Counted from the first letter of the stretch, positions 19,960-30,099 are shown. The stretch is DNA of 64,000 bases from Pseudodesulfovibrio nedwellii (GCF_027923765.1 NZ_AP026709.1:2661501-2725500); one strand, 5' to 3'. The notes: generated by a model from the letters alone, not told the origin. Numbers and translations: made by a program.

Positions 19960-20550
19960 ATGTTCAAACACATCTCACTCATTCTACTGTTGCTTTTCCT
20001 TTTGATTGGTTGCGCGGAAAAGAAAGTTGGAACAACCTCTCTTGTTTCGGCGACACTTCCCTATTCCATATATCTTCCAAGTGACTGGAAAGCCATTCCA
20101 GACAGCAAGGTCCTGTCGTCAGATTTCAAAGCCTTTGCCACATTGGAGGATGGTGTTTTTGGAGGTGCATATACTGGAGCACCAACGGCAGATATCCGTC
20201 TTCCGCTGATGGGTTTTACACAACTGAATACCGGCAAGGTGTCAGTTTCCGAGTTCTATTTCGTGGCGGACGGGATAGACGGTTTGATGATGAAAATGTT
20301 TGGGGATGAGAATTTGAAAGCAGTAGTGAATGGGAAAAAATTTGATGAAAAGAGAAAATGTGTTTTGATGGATACGACAATTTTTTACGAAGGTGGCCTT
20401 TCTCTTGATATTGATTACGCCATGTTTTTTACTGAAAAGGGGATGTTGTTGGCTTTTGGTGCCGCTGCTCCTCAGGACAGGCAGACAAAAGACGTCTTTA
20501 AGCGCGCTTTTGCGAACTTGATTCTTTCGCCGGAACTTCAGTATCAATAG
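19960..20550 (+). CDS. Hypothetical lipoprotein
   Basis: 196 residues. A lipoprotein signal peptide (MFKHISLILLLLFLLIGC) ends in the lipobox LIGC, so Cys18 should be acylated. The mature part (about 178 residues) begins AEKKVGTTSLVSATLPYSIY and has an alternating beta/alpha pattern with VNGKKFDEKRKCVLMDTTIF; family not recognised. GGAG stands before the ATG. It lies 30 bp after coaX. Function unknown; probably outer-membrane or inner-membrane-anchored on the periplasmic side. Confidence 0.8.
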   Translation: MFKHISLILLLLFLLIGCAEKKVGTTSLVSATLPYSIYLPSDWKAIPDSKVLSSDFKAFATLEDGVFGGAYTGAPTADIRLPLMGFTQLNTGKVSVSEFYFVADGIDGLMMKMFGDENLKAVVNGKKFDEKRKCVLMDTTIFYEGGLSLDIDYAMFFTEKGMLLAFGAAAPQDRQTKDVFKRAFANLILSPELQYQ

Positions 20551-20668
20551 TCTCTCTCTGTGAAATAATAACTGCGTTCACCCAATGGGGCATATATAGA
20601 ATTGAGCATTGTAGGGTTTTCATCTAGAGTCCTGCAATCAAGACGTTAATTTTTTTCATCAATCATAG

Positions 20669-21967
<1,299 letters not shown>

Positions 21968-21985
21968 AAGAACGCATCACATAAC

Positions 21986-22015
21986 GGGCCGCTCATATGG
22001 GCGGCCCTTTTTTTT
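21986..22015 (+). terminator. Rho-independent terminator of eno
   Basis: Stem GGGCCGC/GCGGCCC, extended by two more pairs, loop ATAT, then eight T. It starts 18 bp after the enolase stop and ends 15 bp before the next start. Confidence 0.92.
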
Positions 22016-22029
22016 ACCCGGAGGTTTGA

Positions 22030-22440
22030 ATGAAGAAATCGCTGTGTTCTCTGCTTACACTGACTTTTCTGCTTCTTGCTGCCAATGCCTTTGCCGGTGA
22101 TATCCCGGATATGAAAGGGACCTGGGTTTGCGATGCAACGGTTGTGGCGAGTGTGGAGCGGGGGATTTATGAAAATCAGTCAGCTAAAAGTACTCTTGTT
22201 ATCGAAGAGCAACAGGGCCGTGTTTTTACGGGGCATAAAACGTGGGTCGTGAAAGGAAAAATCTTTACCGAAAAAATTGTGGGCGGCATCGCCTCGGACG
22301 GTGAAATTTATATTTCTGAAGAGAATGACGGCCAGATTTTGGGCGACCTCAACAAACGTGGCGATTCATTTGTGGTTTTTTATGTGGAGAGCGGTTCCAC
22401 GGCCAAGGTCGTTGAATTGACATACAAGAAGGCTCAATAG
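22030..22440 (+). CDS. Hypothetical secreted protein
   Basis: 136 residues with a clear Sec signal peptide (MKKSLCSLLTLTFLLLAANAFA, cleavage after AFA) and a 114-residue mature domain rich in short beta strands (GTWVCDATVV, STLVIEEQQGRVFTG, DGEIYISEENDGQILGDL), like lipocalin-type or small beta-barrel periplasmic proteins. Family not recognised. GGAGG lies seven bases before the ATG. The short distance to the eno terminator suggests its own promoter is weak or overlaps the terminator; some read-through is likely. Confidence 0.75.
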   Translation: MKKSLCSLLTLTFLLLAANAFAGDIPDMKGTWVCDATVVASVERGIYENQSAKSTLVIEEQQGRVFTGHKTWVVKGKIFTEKIVGGIASDGEIYISEENDGQILGDLNKRGDSFVVFYVESGSTAKVVELTYKKAQ

Positions 22441-22464
22441 CCGTCCTCATATATCCAAGCAATG

Positions 22465-22499
22465 AAAAGGGCACTTCCATATGAAGTGCCCTTTTTTTA
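22465..22499. terminator. Bidirectional terminator between secreted protein and MATE genes
   Basis: AAAAGGGCACTTC pairs with GAAGTGCCCTTTT across a 5-base loop, with A-run and T-run on the two sides. The T-run contains the stop codon of the convergent MATE gene (22497-22499), so one hairpin serves both. Confidence 0.92.
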
Positions 22500-23846
22500 T
22501 GTTGGAACGGCGACCTCGGGCCTGACGTATCGGTGTCTGTACTTCATGAAGAAGAATATAGACATTCCAACTGCCGCGATTTCTGACATGGGCACGGAGA
22601 GCCAGACTCCGGTTAGACCGAATAGTGGCGGCAGAAGTACGATGAATCCCAGAGTGAAGACAAAGGATTTCAGAAAGGAAATGAGTGCGGATATCTTGCC
22701 GTTGTTTACGGAAGTGAAGAATCCCGAGGCGAGAATACTGACGCCTTCGAGTAGGAAGCTGAAAGCGAAGATTGCCAGTGCGCCTTCGGCAATGGCTATT
22801 ACGGCCTGTTCGTCCTTGGCAAAGAGTCTGATGATGTCACTTCCGTAGAATATGGCAACGAGGAATGAGAGAATGGATGCCCCCACCATGATCAGTGCCG
22901 ACGTGCGAACCAGTTCTCTGATCTTGGCGAAGTTACGTCTCCCATAGTTGAAGCTTATGGCTGGGGATACCCCGATGCTCAGGCCGATATGTACCGAAGA
23001 CAGGAGATAGTATGTGTACATCATGATGGAGAGTGCGGCCACGCCGTATTCACCAGCATAGGAGAGTACAACGTAGTTGAAAACAAGCGTCTTCACGCCT
23101 GCCGATAGTTCAGACACCATCTCGGATGATCCATTGACCATGGCATTTCTCAGAAATCGGAAATCCATGGTGGGGCGTGCAAAACGGAGCATCCGCGCCT
23201 TGAAAATGAAATAGTAGATGCCGATGGCAACGGCAACGGCGATGCCTGCGCTGGAGGCGAGACCTGCCCCGCTGATTCCCATGTCGAACTTGGCGATGAG
23301 GATATAGTCTAACGTAGCATTGGTCAGTCCTGCACCAACGGTGGTGCAGAATGCCCAGCCGGGGCTGCCGTCCAGACGCATGAAATATTCGACGGTCACT
23401 TGCAGTATGACCGCACCTAATCCATAGATGATCGCGTTTAGATAGCTTATGCAATAGGGCAGAAGCTTGTCGGTTGCCCCGAGAAGAAGTGCTACTCTGT
23501 CAGTGCCCATTCCCTTGACCAGAAGAATGATCCCCACCATCAGGAAGAGAAGCACGCTAACGGTTAACGTGAAGTGTGCGAAGGCTTTTTCCGATTGTTG
23601 CTTACCGAGTTCAATGCCGATGATGGCGCTGGCTCCGGCGGCAAACATGACGCCTACTCCAAAAGTGAGGCAGAAAAGGGGCATGACGATATTGACCGAG
23701 GCCATGGCGAGAGGTCCGGCGTACCGTGCGATAAACAGGGCGTCCACGATCGTGTACAGCGAGATCGAAATCATGCTGAGCACGGACGGAGTGACAAACT
23801 TAGCGTAATCCAGTGCGGACCACTTTTTGCTGAAAAACTGTTCCAT
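22497..23846 (-). CDS. MATE family multidrug/metabolite exporter
   Basis: 449 residues, about twelve membrane helices in two MatE repeats (ALFIARYAGPLAMASVNIV in the first; RRNFAKIRELVRTSALIM opening the second half). Proteins of this family export cationic drugs or metabolites by Na+ or H+ antiport. ATG 23846 has AAGGAA eight bases upstream; a TTG one codon earlier is less likely. It is divergent from a MerR-type regulator 92 bp away, which probably controls it. Closest in appearance to the MepA/DinF-like group. Confidence 0.92.
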   Translation of the reverse strand: MEQFFSKKWSALDYAKFVTPSVLSMISISLYTIVDALFIARYAGPLAMASVNIVMPLFCLTFGVGVMFAAGASAIIGIELGKQQSEKAFAHFTLTVSVLLFLMVGIILLVKGMGTDRVALLLGATDKLLPYCISYLNAIIYGLGAVILQVTVEYFMRLDGSPGWAFCTTVGAGLTNATLDYILIAKFDMGISGAGLASSAGIAVAVAIGIYYFIFKARMLRFARPTMDFRFLRNAMVNGSSEMVSELSAGVKTLVFNYVVLSYAGEYGVAALSIMMYTYYLLSSVHIGLSIGVSPAISFNYGRRNFAKIRELVRTSALIMVGASILSFLVAIFYGSDIIRLFAKDEQAVIAIAEGALAIFAFSFLLEGVSILASGFFTSVNNGKISALISFLKSFVFTLGFIVLLPPLFGLTGVWLSVPMSEIAAVGMSIFFFMKYRHRYVRPEVAVPT

Positions 23847-23899
23847 CAAATCTATTCCTTGAAAGGGTATTTTTTCTTTCTTGAATGGAGCATGGTGTA

Positions 23900-23912
23900 T
23901 ATAGTAACTATA
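23900..23912. promoter_or_regulatory. Candidate MerR-family operator between exporter and regulator
   Basis: A perfect 13-bp dyad TATAGT-A-ACTATA lies in the 92 bp between the two divergent starts. On the minus strand it falls in the spacer after a good -35 (TTGACC, 23917-23912 side), followed 19 bases later by a poor -10; over-long 19-bp spacers with a central dyad are the mark of MerR-activated promoters. The -10 is weak (CATGCT), so the exact promoter is uncertain. Confidence 0.5.
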
Positions 23913-23938
23913 GGGTCAAGCAAAAAAGGCAGAAAGTT

Positions 23939-24742
23939 ATGAAAATCAGATTTTCCACGGGCGAAATGGCAAAACATTTTGGCATCTCAAAGCAGACACT
24001 TATATATTACGATACAATAGGGCTTTTCAGGCCACGGTGGACAAATGAGGAAACCGGATATCGATCCTATTCCATCGAACAAAATGAGATACTGGATACG
24101 ATTCTTGCGTTGAAAAATCTTGGTATGCCGCTCAAGAAAATTCGTGATTATTTGAATCTGCCAACAATTGAAGAGCGCATTTGTTTGCTTGAGAAGCAGG
24201 AGGAGCGCATTAAGAATAAAATTAAAGTCATCACCAGAGCGAGGAAACGGGTCAATTCCATGCTTGCCGCATTCAGAGATCGTTCGAAAATTGTTCCTTT
24301 CGAGATGGGGGTCAAGCGGGTGGAGCAGAGAAGTCTGTTCAGCGAATCTGTTAGCGAGCCGTATGACCTATATCAATTGGAAATAGCTATTAAGCGGCTA
24401 CTTGAAAGAACGCAGGTACGGGGAGATACCGATTTGCATGAATTCATGGGGGTGGTGGATGCCCCTGCTGTAAATGTGCGGTTATTCATGAAAGTAGGAC
24501 AATATGTGAAGTCCGGCGGCAATGATCGCCTTGAAGCCGGGGATTATGCCTATATATACCATAAAGGATCGTACGATACGGTTTATCTTTCACAAAAGAA
24601 GCTTGAGAATTTTATGGAAGAGATGGGACTTGAAAAAGTCGGGTTGATTTATGAAAATATCATGTTGGATTATTTGGCTGTGTCCAATGAAGATGAGTAT
24701 CTTATTGAAGTGATGGTGCCTGTTGTTCGGCGGAGTTCTTGA
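23939..24742 (+). CDS. MerR family transcriptional regulator (BmrR/BltR-like, effector-binding C-terminus)
   Basis: 267 residues from ATG 23939. The N-terminal winged helix is typical: FSTGEMAKHFGISKQTLIYYDTIGL, then GYRSYS and ILALKNLGMPLKKIRDYLN, followed by a long dimerisation helix (about 75-115). The C-terminal 150 residues look like a GyrI-like small-molecule-binding domain (RVEQRSLFS, GDYAYIYHKGSYDTVYLS, EYLIEVMVPV). An upstream in-frame start at 23885 would place the dyad operator inside the coding region and is rejected. By position and type it should activate the divergent MATE gene when it binds a drug-like ligand. Confidence 0.9.
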   Translation: MKIRFSTGEMAKHFGISKQTLIYYDTIGLFRPRWTNEETGYRSYSIEQNEILDTILALKNLGMPLKKIRDYLNLPTIEERICLLEKQEERIKNKIKVITRARKRVNSMLAAFRDRSKIVPFEMGVKRVEQRSLFSESVSEPYDLYQLEIAIKRLLERTQVRGDTDLHEFMGVVDAPAVNVRLFMKVGQYVKSGGNDRLEAGDYAYIYHKGSYDTVYLSQKKLENFMEEMGLEKVGLIYENIMLDYLAVSNEDEYLIEVMVPVVRRSS

Positions 24743-24943
24743 ATTTCGGTGTGTTGTCGTATTGTAATGGCAGAGCACGTTGTCTGTTGTTCTTCTGTAT
24801 ATCGGGTATGACAGGAATATGTGTGTTGCATAGTTCGGCCTTTTTCTTTAGGTAGCGGCCAATGCCTGCGAAAATCCGCCAGGGGTGGTTGGCTTTGAAG
24901 CAGCAAAATTTCATGTGATCCTGAAAGCCGTGGAGGCAAAACG
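24743..24943 (+). other. Non-coding leader region before folD
   Basis: No gene is seen. At 24858-24893 GCCAA pairs with TTGGC and, inside it, CCTG pairs with CAGG, giving a two-step hairpin about 50 bases before the folD start. There is no T-run after it, so it is not a terminator. It could be a leader structure of folD or chance; it does not match a folate riboswitch that I can recognise. Confidence 0.35.
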
Positions 24944-25801
24944 ATGATTCTTCTGGACGGTAAGGAAACAGCGGCAACTATACGAGCCGAGATCAGAGAG
25001 GAAGTGGACGGACTGGGCGGCAAGTATGGTCGTAAACCCGGACTGGCCGTAGTGTTGGTGGGCGAAGATCCGGCCAGCCAGGTGTATGTACGGAACAAGG
25101 AACGGGCTTGTACGGACTGTGGTATCGAATCCATCCCGCATCGCCTTGATTCAGCCAGTCAGCATGAGCTGGAAGGTTTGATTCAGGAGTTGAACCGTGA
25201 TGTGAATGTGGACGGTATCCTTGTGCAGCTTCCCCTGCCCGAAGGGCTGGACTCCCAGAAAATTTTGGATCTTATCGACCCGGATAAGGATGTCGATGGA
25301 TTTCATCCGGTCAATGTGGGCAAGATGTCCCTCGGTTTGCCCGGTTTCAAACCGTGTACTCCTGCCGGTGTCATCAATCTTTTGAAACGGTATGACCTGG
25401 ACCCGGCCTGCAAGAAAGCCGTGGTTATCGGCCGTTCCAATATCGTGGGCAAACCGCTTGCCATGATGTTGTCCCAGAGCGGTCCGTGCGCTAACGCAAC
25501 AGTCACGCTGTGTCATTCGCGCACGCAGGACCTCAAGGCCGAGTGCCTGGAAGCCGATTTCGTGTTCGCAGCCATTGGCAAACCCAACTTCGTGACCGCC
25601 GATATGGTCAAGGAAGGGGCTGTCGTGGTGGATGTTGGTATCAATCGTACCGACGAAGGTCTGGCAGGGGATTGCGATTTCGAATCCCTCAAGGATAAGG
25701 TCCACGCAATGACGCCAGTACCCGGTGGTGTCGGTCCCATGACCATTGCTCAGTTGATGGTTAACACGCTGGAAGCTTTTAAGATGCACGTTGGCGCATA
25801 G
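24944..25801 (+). CDS. folD: Bifunctional methylenetetrahydrofolate dehydrogenase/methenyltetrahydrofolate cyclohydrolase
   Basis: Interconverts 5,10-methylene-, 5,10-methenyl- and 10-formyl-tetrahydrofolate with NADP+. 285 residues. Seen: [18 protein letters not shown] (catalytic Lys in the YxxxK region), [26 protein letters not shown], the nucleotide-binding turn [17 protein letters not shown], and the C-terminal [21 protein letters not shown] is seven bases before ATG. A single gene closed by its own terminator. It supplies methylene-THF for the methyl cycle that ends in metH at 36885. Confidence 0.98.
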   Translation: MILLDGKETAATIRAEIREEVDGLGGKYGRKPGLAVVLVGEDPASQVYVRNKERACTDCGIESIPHRLDSASQHELEGLIQELNRDVNVDGILVQLPLPEGLDSQKILDLIDPDKDVDGFHPVNVGKMSLGLPGFKPCTPAGVINLLKRYDLDPACKKAVVIGRSNIVGKPLAMMLSQSGPCANATVTLCHSRTQDLKAECLEADFVFAAIGKPNFVTADMVKEGAVVVDVGINRTDEGLAGDCDFESLKDKVHAMTPVPGGVGPMTIAQLMVNTLEAFKMHVGA

Positions 25802-25828
25802 CGCAAACAACGACAAATCAGTCTGTAA

Positions 25829-25859
25829 AACGGGCCGGTATATCCGGTCCGTTTTTTTT
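25829..25859 (+). terminator. Rho-independent terminator of folD
   Basis: ACGGGCCGG pairs with CCGGTCCGT (one G-T wobble) around a short TATAT loop, followed by eight T. Confidence 0.9.
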
Positions 25860-25905
25860 GTTTATGAGATGTAAAGATACTCGTCGAACGTCCGATAAGA
25901 CCTGT

Positions 25906-26781
25906 ATGCAAATTCAAGCTGCCCATATGAATTACAGCTTCATGGAGAAGTTGAAAGCACGACAAAGCCAGGGGGAAAACCTTGGTGCTGCCGGAGCTTT
26001 GCTTGAGAATCAACCCGGAATGCGTCTTGGGCAGATGGCAGACATCAACCCTGCGAAAGACGGACTGACGCCTGCACGTAAAGCTTTGGCCAATGCTCCG
26101 GGACAAGCGGATAAGTTACCGGAATCTTTCTCGGAGACTCTGGGTGAAGTTTTTGCCAATGAGATCGTCCGGCGCATGGATGATACAGCCGGCGAAGATG
26201 GGCAGCCCAAGGACCCGTCTGATCTGCGTGATTCCCTTGCATCCACCATGGACTGGATTCGTGAACGGTTCGGCGACGAAACCGCTGCAGCCGCGTCAGG
26301 CATGATTTTTCAATCCACATCTTCCGGCGTTACTGAAGATACTTTGGGCGAGGGGCTGCTCAATACCCTCAAGTTCATTGATCGCAATTTCGGATTTGCC
26401 GCCGGTGACGCTGCTATTGCCAACTTCAACAGCGGTATTAATTCTTCCATTAACGGGTTCTTTGATAACGGCAAGCAGGAATTGTTTTTTGCGGTAGATT
26501 CTCCGCCGCAGGACGGGCCGAGTGCCACACAGGACCTTACCGCACGTGTTGTCGTGCAGGCGCTTCAGGCGGGGATTGTCGACGATGATGCGGAAGATCC
26601 GCTGACAGGTGTTCTCGACGACCTCAAGGAAGAACTCAACAAGATCGCAGAGCTTCAGGATTTGACATCAAAGCTTGAAGCGAAGTTTAACCCGACTGCG
26701 GCCAACACCGAAGCTGCACACGCCGCGTATCAGGCCCAGCCCGGATTCAGTGAGCCGCAGTTCACCAGTCTCACCGTATAA
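25906..26781 (+). CDS. Hypothetical protein, acidic, alpha-helical
   Basis: 291 residues from ATG 25906 (MQIQAAHMNYSFME); ATG 25927 is an equally good start, neither with a clear ribosome site. A TTG at 25858 would sit inside the folD terminator and is rejected. The protein is acidic and helical without signal peptide or membrane segment; a recurrent feature is WIRERFGDETAAAASGMIF and a central GLLNTLKFIDRNFGFAAGDAAIANFNSGIN-like helical block. Family not recognised with confidence; proteins of this look (DUF5610-like) occur in sulfate reducers near flagellar genes, but none is nearby. It ends at a terminator. Confidence 0.7.
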   Translation: MQIQAAHMNYSFMEKLKARQSQGENLGAAGALLENQPGMRLGQMADINPAKDGLTPARKALANAPGQADKLPESFSETLGEVFANEIVRRMDDTAGEDGQPKDPSDLRDSLASTMDWIRERFGDETAAAASGMIFQSTSSGVTEDTLGEGLLNTLKFIDRNFGFAAGDAAIANFNSGINSSINGFFDNGKQELFFAVDSPPQDGPSATQDLTARVVVQALQAGIVDDDAEDPLTGVLDDLKEELNKIAELQDLTSKLEAKFNPTAANTEAAHAAYQAQPGFSEPQFTSLTV

Positions 26782-26802
26782 AATATTTCGTTTGACCCCA
26801 TG

Positions 26803-26830
26803 AAGCCGGCCCGAAAGAGTCGGCTTTTTT
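26803..26830 (+). terminator. Rho-independent terminator
   Basis: AAGCCG pairs with CGGCTT across a 12-base loop, followed by a T-run and a second T-run (26834-26840), after the stop at 26781. Confidence 0.75.
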
Positions 26831-26971
26831 GCGTTTTTTTTCGCCCATGATGGTGAATTCCATTGAAGGGGTTGAGTTCGCAGTGCGCATACCAGATAGT
26901 GGTGTTTTAAAAAGGTTGGGTATGCGCCTAATTCTCTTGACATGGAAAGCTAAAAGCATAGTCTCCGCCCC

Positions 26972-27862
26972 ATGAACTTCCTGACTCCTGGCATGCGATA
27001 CATGCTCCTCGGAACTTTTCTTTTTTCCCTCGGATCGCTCAGCGTCAAGCTGGCGGGCATGCGTGTGCCAACGACGGAAATATTGTTTGTTCGCGGGATT
27101 ATTGGCGTGGGGTTGTGCTGGTATATTTTACGTCGAGCTGGTGTTGGCGTGTTTGGTCAGCGTAAGTTAGCTCTTTTCTTTCGCGGTCTGCTCGGTTTTA
27201 CATCAATGCTGGCGGAATTTTATACCATTGTTCATCTGCCGTTGGCGGATGCATTGGTCCTGTTGTTTTCACATCCGATAGTGGTGGCGCTTCTGGGGTG
27301 GGTCGTTCTGCGAGAACGTTTGTCAAAGGGCAGCATGGTCGCAGTTTTGATATCTCTTGTCGGCGTGACTGTGGTCTGTCGTCCCGGTGTCCTGTTTGGG
27401 ACGGGAAATTCCATGGACCCGTTCTTGTTGGGTGTGGCCCTGTTGGCTGTGCTTTTAACTTCCGTAGCCATCTTGACCGTGCGTAGTCTGGCAAAGACCG
27501 AACATCCGGCAGTCGTGATGTTTTATCCTCCGCTGTTTATCGCATTGCTTGCGCCGATATTTTATGGTGAATGGGTCGTGCCGACAATGAGCGAGTGGTT
27601 CATGATACTTGGGGTGGCTGTGTTTATGAATATGGGACAGTATTACATGACCCGTGGATATGCTATTGAGTCGGCCGCTCGTATCAGCGGGGTTTCCAGT
27701 CTGGAGATCGTGTTTGCCGCCATGTGGGGTATGATGTTTCTTGGGGAGATACCGGATGTCTGGACCGTACTTGGTGGGTCGCTTATTGTCTTCGGCACAC
27801 TTGTTTTGGGTAAGTGCGGAAGAAAGGAAATGCTTACTCCGCCGCAGGGGCCGTCAGCTTGA
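26972..27862 (+). CDS. DMT superfamily (EamA-type) transporter
   Basis: 296 residues, ten predicted membrane helices as two EamA repeats: the first from about residue 8 (MLLGTFLFSLGSLSVKLAG) to 130, the second from about 150 (LGVALLAVLLTSVAILTV) to 285. LADALVLLFSHPIVVALLGW and SVSSLEIVFAAMWGMMFLGE fit the family signature at the end of each repeat. Exporters of this family move metabolites or amino acids; substrate not predictable. Its 3' end overlaps that of the convergent binding-protein gene by 29 bp. Confidence 0.9.
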   Translation: MNFLTPGMRYMLLGTFLFSLGSLSVKLAGMRVPTTEILFVRGIIGVGLCWYILRRAGVGVFGQRKLALFFRGLLGFTSMLAEFYTIVHLPLADALVLLFSHPIVVALLGWVVLRERLSKGSMVAVLISLVGVTVVCRPGVLFGTGNSMDPFLLGVALLAVLLTSVAILTVRSLAKTEHPAVVMFYPPLFIALLAPIFYGEWVVPTMSEWFMILGVAVFMNMGQYYMTRGYAIESAARISGVSSLEIVFAAMWGMMFLGEIPDVWTVLGGSLIVFGTLVLGKCGRKEMLTPPQGPSA

Positions 27863-28637
27863 GGACGGTTCGCTGATTGATCTTGAGTTCCTTTAAGTCT
27901 TTGCCCCAGTATTTTTCAATCAACTCGTCCATGAGGCCGCTCTTTTGTGCTTTGATAAGTCCGTTTCGAATGATGGGCTCAAGGTGTCTGGCAGACGGAT
28001 GCAAGAAGAACCAGAAATCACTGTCATAGGAGAAAAGAAGGGTGGATTCGACTTCGACGTCTTGTTTTTCTTTTATTTCATTCAGTATTTCACCGACCCC
28101 TCGTGACAGGTAGTCCACATTCCGATCCTGACTGGCAACCATTGGGTATAATGCACGCCAATCACCATCTTTTTCCATGAATTTTAGCGAGTTTTTCCGC
28201 CAGACTTGCACATCATACCAACCTTTGCCAAAGCCGCCAACCTTGCCGAGTTGTTTGAATTGTTGAAGGTTTTCAATATGAGAATATATTTGTGCCTGCC
28301 CCTTGGGAATAACCAGAATTCGTTTGCCGATGAGATCTTTCGTAAGATCTACTCTTACGGGGACAAGGGGGAGTTCTTGGGTTTTAGCTTTATGAAACCA
28401 TCGAATGTCAGTCTCGCCTGATAGAAACATTTCCATACTACGTTTTAATGGGACGACACCTAGTGATTGCAGGGTGACAGTATATCCGGCATCTTCAAGG
28501 GAATGGGTCAGCAATTCGTGAAAATACTGATGATTACCAGTGGGGAGTTCCGTGACACGGATGGTGATATTTTCTGCCCATGACGAACAGGGCAGCATGC
28601 ATACAATGATAAGGGCTGCAAATAAACGGATCAACAT
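27834..28637 (-). CDS. Periplasmic substrate-binding protein (SBP family 3-like)
   Basis: 267 residues. Signal peptide MLIRLFAALIIVCMLPCSSWA with cleavage after SWA; the mature domain begins ENITIRVTELPTGNHQYFHELL and shows the two-lobe pattern of bacterial extracellular solute-binding proteins of the amino-acid type (LIGKRILVIPKGQAQ, SGETDIRWF, YLSRGVGEIL, GLIKAQKSGLMDELIEKYW). No permease or ATPase is adjacent, so it could be an orphan receptor for a sensor or part of an unlinked ABC system. It starts 5 bp after the PilZ gene stop and is probably co-transcribed with it. Confidence 0.8.
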   Translation of the reverse strand: MLIRLFAALIIVCMLPCSSWAENITIRVTELPTGNHQYFHELLTHSLEDAGYTVTLQSLGVVPLKRSMEMFLSGETDIRWFHKAKTQELPLVPVRVDLTKDLIGKRILVIPKGQAQIYSHIENLQQFKQLGKVGGFGKGWYDVQVWRKNSLKFMEKDGDWRALYPMVASQDRNVDYLSRGVGEILNEIKEKQDVEVESTLLFSYDSDFWFFLHPSARHLEPIIRNGLIKAQKSGLMDELIEKYWGKDLKELKINQRTVLKLTAPAAE

Positions 28638-28642
28638 AATGA

Positions 28643-28999
28643 TCAGAATTTTTCGAAAATTTGGAGAAGTTCTTCGTCGACATCGTCTGGTTCATTTGCA
28701 TTGAGTGTGACTAAGCGATGTAGGAAGGTGAAGCTCAGTTCATCCATTTCCTTGAACGCCATGGCCGATTCAGCCTTGCCATGACGGACTATTTCTCCAT
28801 CTACCACGATACGGATTCCGGGCGACAGCGGCAGGTGTAACTCGCAATGCGTTCCGGGTGCACAATCTTCACATCCGGTCAGAAGTGCGCCCTTGAGACT
28901 GATGTTCTTGGTACCCACGGGAATGACAACATCCCCGATGCTGACGTAGGCTTCGAATCCTGCGGCGACGCGTGTACTGCGGCGTTTGTTCTTGGACAT
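28643..28999 (-). CDS. PilZ-domain protein (c-di-GMP effector)
   Basis: 118 residues, essentially one PilZ domain. Both ligand motifs are present: RRSTR (residues 6-10, the RxxxR motif) and NISLKG (about 33-38, the D/NxSxxG motif), so c-di-GMP binding is likely. The C-terminal tail is acidic. The binding-protein gene follows 5 bp later on the same transcript. Target process unknown; motility or surface attachment is usual for the family. Confidence 0.88.
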   Translation of the reverse strand: MSKNKRRSTRVAAGFEAYVSIGDVVIPVGTKNISLKGALLTGCEDCAPGTHCELHLPLSPGIRIVVDGEIVRHGKAESAMAFKEMDELSFTFLHRLVTLNANEPDDVDEELLQIFEKF

Positions 29000-29054
29000 A
29001 GTGTGTCCCCCCTAAGGAATTGATAGCATGAATTTATATGTATCTCAAAGAAAA

Positions 29055-29082
29055 GGGCCGGGATGCATACGCATCCCGGCCC
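29055..29082 (-). terminator. Terminator after glpX
   Basis: GGGCCGGGATGC pairs perfectly (12 bp) with its complement across a 4-base loop ATAC. On the minus strand it is followed by CTTTTCTTT, so it ends the sigma factor-to-glpX run. Confidence 0.88.
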
Positions 29083-29106
29083 TGATAAGAACGTATCCCG
29101 GCAGGC

Positions 29107-30090
29107 CTAGTCGTATTTGACTGAGCTGATCTGCATGAGGGTTTCCCAGTTGTGGATGGCTTCCACGTAGCGGATAGTGCCTGTTTTGCCGCGCATGACC
29201 AGGGAAGAGGTCTCTGCGCCATGACCGTGGTAGGTGACACCTTTCAGGAAGGTGCCGCCGGAGATGCCAGTGGCAGCGAAGAACAGGTCTTCGGATTTGA
29301 CCAGATCAGACACGGTCAGCACACGACGAACGTCCATGCCGAATTCGGCCAGCGCGTTCTTTTCCGTCTGCTTCTGCGGGTCGAGTTTGGCGAACATCTC
29401 ACCGCCCATGATACGGATGGCGATGGCGGAAAGCACTCCTTCTGGGGTGCCGCCGGTGCCCATCATGACATCGACTTCGCAGCGCGGATCAATGGCCATG
29501 AGAGAAGCGGTGATGTCGCCGTCACTGTGCAACTGGATGCGTGCGCCAGCTTCACGGATCTCGGAGATCAGTTTTTTGTGGCGTGGTTTGTCCAGAACAA
29601 AGACGACCAGATCGTCCACATCCTTGTCCAATGCGCGAGCAATGAGTTTCAGGTTGTGGCCAGTGGGAGCTTCGATGTCTACTACGTCTTTGGCCTGAGA
29701 AGGCACGACGAGTTTTTGCATGTAGTAGCTCGGGCCTGGATCGAACATGGATCCGGCAGGGGCCACGCCGACAACTGCAATGGCATTGGGACGGCCATTG
29801 GCGAGCAGGTTGGTGCCTTCCAGCGGATCAACAGCGATGTCGACCTTGGGGCCTTGTCCCAGTCCGAGTTTTTCACCGGCGTAGAGCATGGGAGCATCGT
29901 CCTTCTCGCCCTCACCGATCATTACACGGCCTTGTATTTCCAATGTATTGAAGCTCAGGCGCATGGCATCGACAGCCGCTTGGTCTGCGGAAATCTTGTC
30001 ACCTTTACCAAGCCAACGGGCGCAGGCTAATGCTGCTGCCTCAGTGACGCGGACCAGGTCCAATGCGAGGTTTTTTTGTGGGGCTTCCAT
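29107..30090 (-). CDS. glpX: Class II fructose-1,6-bisphosphatase
   Basis: Gluconeogenic hydrolysis of fructose-1,6-bisphosphate. 327 residues. Family signatures: GEGEKDDAPMLYAGE (metal-binding Glu/Asp), DIAVDPLEGTNL (metal site) and MMGTGGTPEGVLSA. AGGAG lies eight bases before the ATG. Only 9 bp separate it from tkt, so they are one operon with rpiB. The grouping suits an anaerobe that builds sugars from C2-C3 acids. Some class II enzymes also take sedoheptulose-1,7-bisphosphate, which would fit the tkt neighbour. Confidence 0.97.
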   Translation of the reverse strand: MEAPQKNLALDLVRVTEAAALACARWLGKGDKISADQAAVDAMRLSFNTLEIQGRVMIGEGEKDDAPMLYAGEKLGLGQGPKVDIAVDPLEGTNLLANGRPNAIAVVGVAPAGSMFDPGPSYYMQKLVVPSQAKDVVDIEAPTGHNLKLIARALDKDVDDLVVFVLDKPRHKKLISEIREAGARIQLHSDGDITASLMAIDPRCEVDVMMGTGGTPEGVLSAIAIRIMGGEMFAKLDPQKQTEKNALAEFGMDVRRVLTVSDLVKSEDLFFAATGISGGTFLKGVTYHGHGAETSSLVMRGKTGTIRYVEAIHNWETLMQISSVKYD

Positions 30091-30099
30091 GTGATACTC

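Noticed and set aside
25858-25905. TTG start for the unrecognised protein after folD
   Set aside because: It lies inside the T-run of the folD terminator; ATG 25906 or 25927 is more credible.
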